From NCBI GenBank assembly GCA_017893485.1, contig CM030364.1, forward strand, positions 39,225,825 to 39,289,824: DNA of 64,000 nucleotides, in the 5' to 3' direction. Made by a program: the position numbers and the translations under genes. The number at the start of each line of letters is the position of its first letter. Positions within the stretch are counted from its first letter, which is position 1. This stretch comes from Hemerocallis citrina (Eukaryota > Streptophyta > Magnoliopsida > Asparagales > Asphodelaceae). Shown one piece after another: positions 58,080-64,000 of the stretch. The notes beneath the pieces were generated by a model that was not told where the DNA came from, made no database searches, and saw only the letters and a program-made list of their open reading frames with translations.

Positions 58080-58262
58080 AGTACAGTCGACTGGCCATAT
58101 GCAACGGTCGACTGCCCTAATCATTGATTCCGAGTTGAAAAATATCGCAGGACAGCCGACTTACTACATTTAACAGTCGACTTCCTGACCTCCTTAATTT
58201 CGGAATTTTGCATTTTTGCGGAACAGCCGACTGACCATATTCGACAGTCGACTTTTCCGAAG
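58080..58262. repeat. GTCGACTG palindrome cluster
   Basis: Three ~70-bp repeats, each starting GCRGNACAGYCGACT and holding a pair of GTCGACTK sites about 22 bp apart. Equivalent to 3388-3575. Confidence 0.75.
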
Positions 58263-59017
58263 CTTCAAGTAAATCTGCCTTCTTTTGTGAGAAAATTCCT
58301 ATGACGTGTGGCCTAGTATAGATGAGTACAACCTATGAAAATTTATTTGGAGTTATTGGACTAAAATAAAATGTATTTGAGGTGAAATTGTACTCGAAAC
58401 TATTGTTTTCTTATAATTATAATTTCGTAAAAATGTGGATTTTCATGAGGTGGTTAATGTAAATGTTAAAAAGTAAAATTGATGGAAGGAAATTATAATT
58501 GTGAAGTTTTTATATGAGTTATTCTTATTAAAGAATAGTGTGACAATAGTGAGGTTGTGAATATTCACTTTGACTAGATATTTGTGATATGATTTTAAAT
58601 GTGGAAATAAATATTGGTTTTGAAATGCATGATGGATAATTGAACTTCATGTATGATTATTGACTCATGAAAAGATTGGGAATCATGTGATTGAAAAGAG
58701 ACATGTTCTTGAGTATGACAACTCAGATTGTGAATTTGTGAATTGAAATTGAGAATTAGGGTGTAGTCAAAACTCACACCGGCAAATGAAAAGTGATGAG
58801 ATATGATAATTGAAATTGAAAAGACCAAGTTTGGGTCAATGTAAAATGAAAGAAATAAGACCAGTATTGGTAAGAGGGCTAACCCTAAGAGATTAATTTT
58901 GTTCATGATTTCATTAAATTAAGGATTACTACATAGTGAAGAGGTGATGAAAGTGAGAGGAAAACACAAGTATGAGGGCCTCGAGTCTACGATGTGGGTG
59001 TGATTCATAGTTTGTCT

Positions 59018-59175
59018 TCACGATGCATCGTGACATGACGTGGGCACTACTCCAGAATTATCGGGATCTTGGCGACGCTTGTGGGGTGTTTGGTGACTGC
59101 GAGAGGATCGTGTGCCATGAAGGAGGCTGAATTGTCTATAGATAGTCTTTACGATGCGTCGTGACATGACGTGGG
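59018..59175. promoter_or_regulatory. duplicated CGATGCATCGTGACATGACG module
   Basis: Copies at 59018-59043 (with the perfect palindrome CACGATGCATCGTG) and 59149-59175, 131 bp apart, matching those in the other family-B LTRs. Confidence 0.5.
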
Positions 59176-59811
59176 ATTCCTCTCCAGTGTTTCTGTACAT
59201 GAGCTCGTACTCATAGAACATCTAGGATACTTACCGTAGTTACAATGGTAGATTAAGTCATGACGAGGGATTGAACCCTATAAGATGAAGAACGATTAAG
59301 AGGCTTGCCCTCGGACCTATGTAGTATGGGATGCATAGAATCCGAACAAGTGCACATTAGTGTCATGTAATATAAATAACTGCATTAAGGACTAAGTGAA
59401 CAGCACAACACGACATCAACAGGATAGTCCCTTTGTAGCTTTGTTTGTGATCAAGTTTGTGTTTGCTAAAGTATTTAAGAATCGTTATACTGTTTTCGGC
59501 ATAGAGAGGATGGTCGTGTATAATATTTCGTCAGTTGAATGAACTGAAGTGCCCACAGTTTTATATGCAGGGTAAATGACATGATAAAGATTAAAGGAGA
59601 ACTGATGCTTAGAGATTATTCAAATATTGTTGTACTTTTATACAAATGTTGTAAATTTGCTTCCGTTGTAAATTGTAAAGTGTAAAGATTCCCTGTAACT
59701 CTGATGTAAAGTGAAAAGTTTTAAATTCCTTGTAAAATTGTACGAAAGAAGTGTAAAGATCCTGTGGAATCTCAAATTCAGTTGTATTTTGGAATTCGGG
59801 GTGTTACAGAG

Positions 59812-59823
59812 TGATATCATAGC
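59812..59823 (+). promoter_or_regulatory. degenerate primer-binding site
   Basis: TGATATCATAGC against the usual TGGTATCAGAGC, with two changes, 3 bases after the LTR. Priming from initiator Met tRNA is expected to be weakened. Confidence 0.8.
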
Positions 59824-59966
59824 CACGCTTCACACTAGTACAAATTTATAAGGAACGACACCCTAGAAGTGGACATTAGAGTGTGTGTTGAGTCTAGAGA
59901 TTTAAATATAAGTCACTTACATTTGTGTTGCTCTATGATTTATGCTTCTTCCTCACTTTTTCTAAG

Positions 59967-60389
59967 ATGGTTGATCACTTCGACCCTGCTGGATATGACA
60001 ATTGGCATATCATAGAGGAAGAATATTATCCTGGACAAGCGGATTCCGAGGAAGAGTACTACGCCAGGCAAGCAGACTCCGACGGAGAGGAATAGTCTGT
60101 GTCCCAAGAGATCACTCCACCTCCGGACTCATCTGATGACTCTTCTGACGAAGAAGAAGAACCAGTTCCAAGTAGTCTTGTAATATCTCTTCAGAGGCAG
60201 GTAGAAATACTGCGGGAGAGAGTCGGACTATTGGAGGCTCAGTTGGCAAAGCGCAAGGATGATTTCGCTGTTCTCAGTCATCGTGTATGGGAACTCGAGA
60301 AGAGGAAAAATATGACCGATGTACTGAAGGAAGAAGTTGAAGAACTACGGGAAGAGCTTCGTGAAGCCAAAAGGAACTGTAGGAGTTAG
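59967..60389 (+). pseudogene. accessory acidic coiled-coil ORF (copy 2)
   Basis: Counterpart of 1626-2006. It starts MVDHFDPAGYDNWHI and repeats the YYPGQADSEE-type acidic motif (a second YYARQADSDGEE follows). A TAG at 60092-60094 stands where copy 1 has a tryptophan. The conserved TPPPDSSDDSSDEEEE linker and leucine-rich coiled coil (RERVGLLEAQLAKRKDD, EEVEELREEL) then run to 60389. Good conservation of both halves in an otherwise diverging element supports it as a real gene of the family. Function unknown. Confidence 0.75.
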
Positions 60390-60514
60390 GCCATTGTATC
60401 GTCTACTGCTTTCATTTTGATGTCAAAAATATTTTAAATTCGAATGTATAAAGTTTGAAATTCAATGAAATAGAAATGTTGACTTAAAAGTTCATGTTTC
60501 ACACTTCGAATTTA

Positions 60515-61546
60515 ATGGATCTTTTGCATCAGAATATGGCTCGAAGAAGCGCAAGAAATGGTGAAAGTCTGGACTTGGAAACAGAACTAGCGAGGGTCTA
60601 TCAGACACTCAATGTCGTGGCCATGAATCAGAATCAGGGAAGGGTGCCTATGAATCCGGTACCCGAAGCAATCAAACTCGTGGAATCATTTAAACGGATG
60701 AAACCACCGGTGTTTGAAGGGAAGTCAGATCCTGACACGCCTAACAACTGGATCAGGCAGGTAGAGACTATTTTCGATGTTTTGGAGACCCCTGAAGGCA
60801 GCAAGGTAAAGTTGGCGACTCTGCAATTCGAGAAGGATGCGGCTGTGTGGTGGCAGTCGATGAAGCGGACAATGGGAGGCTTGGTTCTTGGCTAGGAGGA
60901 ATTTTTGGAGGAATTCCGCAGTCATTACTTTCCTTCAGACGTCCAGGAGAAGAAGGCCATGGAGTTTCTGTCGCTGCAACAAGGTGGCAGGTCAGTTAGG
61001 GAGTATGAGACCAAATTCACTCAGCTCTCATGGTATGCTCCTGAATTGGTGATGGATGAGGCGAAGAAGGCTCGTAAGTTTGAGCATGGATTGAGACGGA
61101 GTTTGAGATCCATGATGATACCCCTCGGGATCCGGAGGTTTGACAAGCTGGTCAAACGCGCGACAGCCACAGAAGCAGACATGGAGTGGTTTCATATTGT
61201 TCAGAATCGGAGGAACAACTGGCAGTCTGGTAAGAGGCCCACAAATTCTGGGAATTTCAAGGGACAACCATCGGCACAAAGGTTCAAACCGACATGGGAG
61301 AATGCTATCAGTGTGGTTGGAGGACCCGGGAATAATTTTGTGAGACCTCCTGCGGTAAATTACTACAACTGCGGTGAGACGGGACATTAAAAATCTCAAT
61401 GCCCCAAACCACGAAATGTTAATCGCAATGCACCAATGAAGCAGGCTGGGAAGAGACCGTACCAGTAAGGGTGAGTATTTGCTTTGACTGAAGCTGATGC
61501 CGATGAGGTAGTTCATGTCATCACTGGTACGAGGGTGGATATTTAG
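60515..61546 (+). pseudogene. Ty3 gag (copy 2), broken
   Basis: Starts MDLLHQNMARRSARNGE. Capsid core FKRMKPPVFEGKSDPD, FEKDAAVWWQSMKR, then FRSHYFPSDVQEKKAMEF, LSWYAPELVMDEAKKARKFEHGL and IRRFDKLVKRATATEAD. The zinc knuckle at 61358-61403 reads YNCGETGH then a TAA, with the first cysteine changed to tyrosine (TGC to TAC) and the residue after His replaced by the stop. Another TAG at 60893-60895 replaces tryptophan, and a TAA or TAG follows at ~61467. The gag stop TAG at 61544-61546 is shared with copy 1. Confidence 0.88.
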
Positions 61547-61582
61547 AGGTTTATGTTGTTTCTTTTTCCCGTTTGTTTAGTG

Positions 61583-62037
61583 AACTGTTACGTAATGAGT
61601 GTGTATTATGTAACAGGATAACTTTATTTGAATGGAATGAAAGCTGTTATTTTGTTCGATACTGGATCCTCTCATACTTTTGTGTCTCCTAAATTTGCTA
61701 AAGTGTTGGGAGTTGAACCGAAGATTTTCTAGGAAAGATCTTAGCAGTAGCTACTCCATCAGGGGAGACTTTAACCACTGATCGGTACTATGCGGATTGC
61801 GAGATTGTGATTGGGGACAGAATCTTCGGGATTGATCTAATCGAGCTGACTATCTTGGGAGTCGATGTTATCATTGGCATTGATTGGATGTCGGTGTACA
61901 GTGCAAGCATCGAGTGCAAGACCAAGACGGTAAAAGTGAAGGCTCCAGGTGGACCTGAAGTCACTTTCCAAGGAAAGAATAAGTGTTCCAAGTTGGTGGC
62001 AGCTAGCCACAAGGAAGAGATTCCTGTGGAAGTGTAA
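61583..62037 (+). pseudogene. Ty3 protease and linker (copy 2)
   Basis: In frame with gag, 12-13 codons after its TAG. A TAA interrupts the first strand (61619), then LFDTGSSHTFVSPKFAKVLGV gives the active site at ~61650-61680. A one- or two-base frameshift near 61725 puts the rest (ATPSGETLTTDRYYADCE, IDLIELTILGVDVIIGIDWMSVY, FQGKNKCSKLVAASHKEEIPVEV) in the pol frame up to a TAA at 62035-62037. Confidence 0.85.
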
Positions 62038-62811
62038 AGGATTCCTGTGGTTCAGGACTATCCGACTGTGTTCTTGGATGATTTGTCTGGGTTACCTCCG
62101 CAATGTGATGTAGAGTTCAGCATCACTATTCAACCGGAAAGTGCACCCATTTCTAAGGCACCGTATAGGACGGCTCCTGTGGAACAGGATGAGGTGAAAT
62201 GGCAGATTGAGGAACTGTTGGAGAAAGGCTTTATTCAACCTAGTGCGTCGCTTTGGGGAGCACCAGTGCTTTTGGTAAAGAAGAAGGATGGATCGATGAG
62301 GATATGTATCGATTACCGAGAGCTGAATAAGGTCACTGTTCAGAATAAGTATCCTATTCCCCGAATTGATGACTTGTTCGATCGTCTGCAAGGAGCTGCT
62401 ATTTTCTCCAAAATAGATCTTCGATCAGGATATCATCAAGTTCGAGTGAAAGCTGAAGATGTGCACAAAACTATATTTAGAACTCGACATGGATATTACG
62501 AATTCTTAGTTATGCCATTTGGAGTGACGAATGCACCCGCAATCTTCATGGACATGATGAATAGAGTTCTGAGGCCGTTTATTGATTCTTTCGTCGTGGT
62601 GTTTATCGACGATATTCTTGTGTACTCCAAGTCAGAAGAGGAGCACACCGGGCATCTGGCAAAAATTTTGAAGAAGCTAGAAGAGCAGGAGTTGTATGCC
62701 AAGCTATCCAAGTGTGATTTCTGGAAATCTGAAGTAGCATTCCTAGGTCACATTCTTTCTAAGGAGAGAGTGGCAACTGATCCTCAGAAGATAGAGGCAG
62801 TGAGAGATTAG
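62038..62811 (+). pseudogene. Ty3 reverse transcriptase (copy 2)
   Basis: Continues the protease frame after one nonsense codon. Motifs in order: [96 protein letters not shown] and the catalytic [15 protein letters not shown] (FIDD, ~62605-62635), ending [15 protein letters not shown]. All expected RT blocks and the catalytic aspartates are present. The TAG at 62809-62811 replaces the tryptophan usual at this point (RDW). Confidence 0.93.
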
Positions 62812-63420
62812 GCAAGGCCTACTACAGTGAAGGAAGTCAGGAGTTTTCTTGGATTGACTGGATACTACAAGAGATTCATTCAAGGTTACGCTCAGTTAGC
62901 CGTACCGCTCACTAGTTTGACCAAGAAGAATGTGAACTTCAAGTGGACTGAGCAATGTGAGGCAAGCTTTCAGGAGTTGAAAGAGAAGCTGACTACTGCA
63001 CCTATTTTGGCTTTGCCTAGAGCAGGTGTTAAGTATGACGTTTACAGCGATGCTTCACATCATGGGCTTGGTTGTGTCTTAATGCAAGAAGGAAGGGTGA
63101 TTGCTTATGGGTCTAGGCAACTACGACTGCATGAGAAGAATTATCCGACTCATGATCTGGAGTTGGCTGCGATTATCTTTGCCTTGAAGCAATGGAGGCA
63201 CTACGTGTACGGTGAGAAATTGAACATGTACACGAACCACAAGAGTTTGAAGTACATGTACCAGCAGAAGGATCTGAATTTGAGGCAACGGAGATAGTTG
63301 GAAGTGCTTGAGGACATGCGATCTGAGATCAAGTATCATTCTGGGAAAGCTAATGTTGTTGCTGATGCACTTACTCGCAACAGCAGTTTATCCAGTTTGA
63401 TTACAACTCAGAAGCATCTG
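62812..63420 (+). pseudogene. Ty3 RT connection and RNase H (copy 2)
   Basis: Same frame. [19 protein letters not shown] (connection), [16 protein letters not shown], then RNase [16 protein letters not shown] (first acid), [21 protein letters not shown] (catalytic glutamate) and [10 protein letters not shown], where the usual TDHKSL aspartate is asparagine (G-to-A). A TAG at 63295-63297 replaces tryptophan in QRRW. The domain ends at KANVVADALTRN (~63350-63380). Confidence 0.9.
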
Positions 63421-64000
63421 GTGGAAGAATTGGATCGAGCCGGTATAGAAGTTGTCTTGCAAGGATTTGGATCATCTTTAGCTCAGTTGAGGCTTCAGCC
63501 TACTTTGAATGGAAGGATCATTGCAAGTCAGGAGGATGATGCTGATATCTTGGAGATGAAGGAGCAGGTTGGTGCTGGCAGGTTGTCCGGATTTCAAATC
63601 AGGGATGGAGTGTTGTGGTTTGGAGAGAGGCTATGTGTTCCGAATCAGGCGGACCTGAAAGAGAGTATTCTTCAGGAGGCACGTGCTACTCTTTTGTCGG
63701 TACATCCTGGGAGTACTAAGATGTACAGAGATATCAAACCGCATTTCTGGTGGTCAGGTTGGGAAAGGCATTTACCTTTGGTAGAGTTTGCCTACAACAA
63801 CAATTTTCAGACTAGCATCGGGATGGTGCCGTACGAAGCTTTGTATGGCAGGAAGTGCAGAACACCTGTTTGTTGGTTTGAAGTTGGGGAGCGTCAGTTT
63901 TTTGGGCCTGAGCTTGTGCAGCAAAACTCTGAAAAGATTGATCTGATCAGGAAGAGGTTGGTAGAGGCTCAGAGCAGGCAGAAGAGCTATGCAGACAACC
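63421..64000 (+). pseudogene. Ty3 integrase with core deletion (copy 2)
   Basis: Open in the pol frame to the window end. It keeps the N-terminal approach (GVLWFGERLCVPN, LKESILQEARA, SVHPGSTKMYRDIKPHFWW, 63600-63752). It then jumps within about 10 bases to WERHLPLVEFAYNNNFQTSI and PYEALYGRKCRTPVCW (63763 onward), which in this family lie after the catalytic core. The HHCC cysteines, all three DDE residues and the segment between are missing. The join is in frame. Confidence 0.9.

Larger units (their letters stand above)
56731..59808 (+). repeat. family-B 5' LTR (about 3.08 kb)
   Basis: Start TATAATACCCTGATTTTC (terminal TG lost), end GGAATTCGGGGTGTTACA at 59808. Contains an (AT)n tract (56863-56904), TATA box 57327-57334, a donor-like AAGGTGGGTT (57618-57627), palindrome cluster 58080-58262 and the duplicated CGATGCATCGTGACATGACG modules (59018-59043, 59149-59175). 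The 5' end is inferred by alignment with the other LTRs. Confidence 0.9.
56731..64000 (+). mobile_element. Ty3-type LTR retrotransposon (family B, copy 2)
   Basis: Plus-strand element from its 5' LTR (56731-59808) through primer site, accessory ORF, gag, protease, RT, RNase H and a deleted integrase to the window end. It lies in a PMD intron, 17-20 bases from the acceptor. Pol is in one frame from ~61740 to the end apart from nonsense codons, so the element is relatively young but dead. The 3' LTR is beyond the window. Confidence 0.93.

Overview
This is a plant nuclear window with no convincing intact host gene. Nearly every base can be assigned to a transposable element or its remains, many inserted inside one another. 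The plant assignment rests on the element families: Sirevirus-type Copia, Ty3 elements with very long TGTAACACC...GGTGTTACA repeats and a methionine-tRNA primer site, TRIMs, a FAR1-type Mutator transposase, a plant-mobile-domain (PMD) gene, plant-type hAT, and Helitron ends of the TC...CTAGT type. An angiosperm with a large, TE-rich genome is likely. The species cannot be named from this window.

Layout. 1-5025: 5' part of a Ty3 element (family B, minus strand) inserted in the 5' LTR of a second Ty3-like element (family A, plus strand, 5026-11322), whose pol is replaced by a ~146-bp tandem array. 11323-12154: 3' tail of a LINE. 12155-14292 and 19239-19361: a decayed hAT transposase gene, split just before its stop by a 4.9-kb family-A solo LTR (14293-19238, AAAAG target duplication). 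19755-27730: a Sirevirus-like Copia element, minus strand, both LTRs present. 27731-43433: nested solo LTRs (family C 31673-36684, family B 36809-40094, family D 36690-43433), two TRIMs (32850-34162 and 40628-41817) and a Helitron (29986-30432). 44610-45740: a non-autonomous PIF/Harbinger-like element carrying a host-like fragment. 45806-46279: two more Helitron copies.

46280-56730: the most unusual part. It is a Mutator-like element with a FAR1-type transposase pseudogene on the plus strand (48435-50824) facing a two-exon PMD pseudogene on the minus strand (55167-56711). Their 3' ends are related in inverted orientation and both run into arrays of a ~125-bp unit built round the hairpin CCTAGGCCGTTGTT...ACAACGGCCTA. 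A ~1.5-kb centre holds 142-bp tandem repeats and degenerate CCCTAA telomere-like sequence. A 138-bp MITE beside it shares its terminus and its hairpin.

56731-64000: a second family-B Ty3 element, plus strand, inserted in an intron of the PMD gene. It has a full 5' LTR, an extra acidic coiled-coil ORF before gag, gag, protease, reverse transcriptase and RNase H. Its integrase has lost the zinc finger and catalytic core in an in-frame deletion.

Shared themes. GTCGAC-centred palindromes occur in clusters in the LTRs of Copia and of at least two Ty3-like families. Most nonsense codons fit C-to-T (or opposite-strand G-to-A) change, as expected after silencing by cytosine methylation. All coordinates of repeat boundaries were read by eye, and sequence relationships were not computed.
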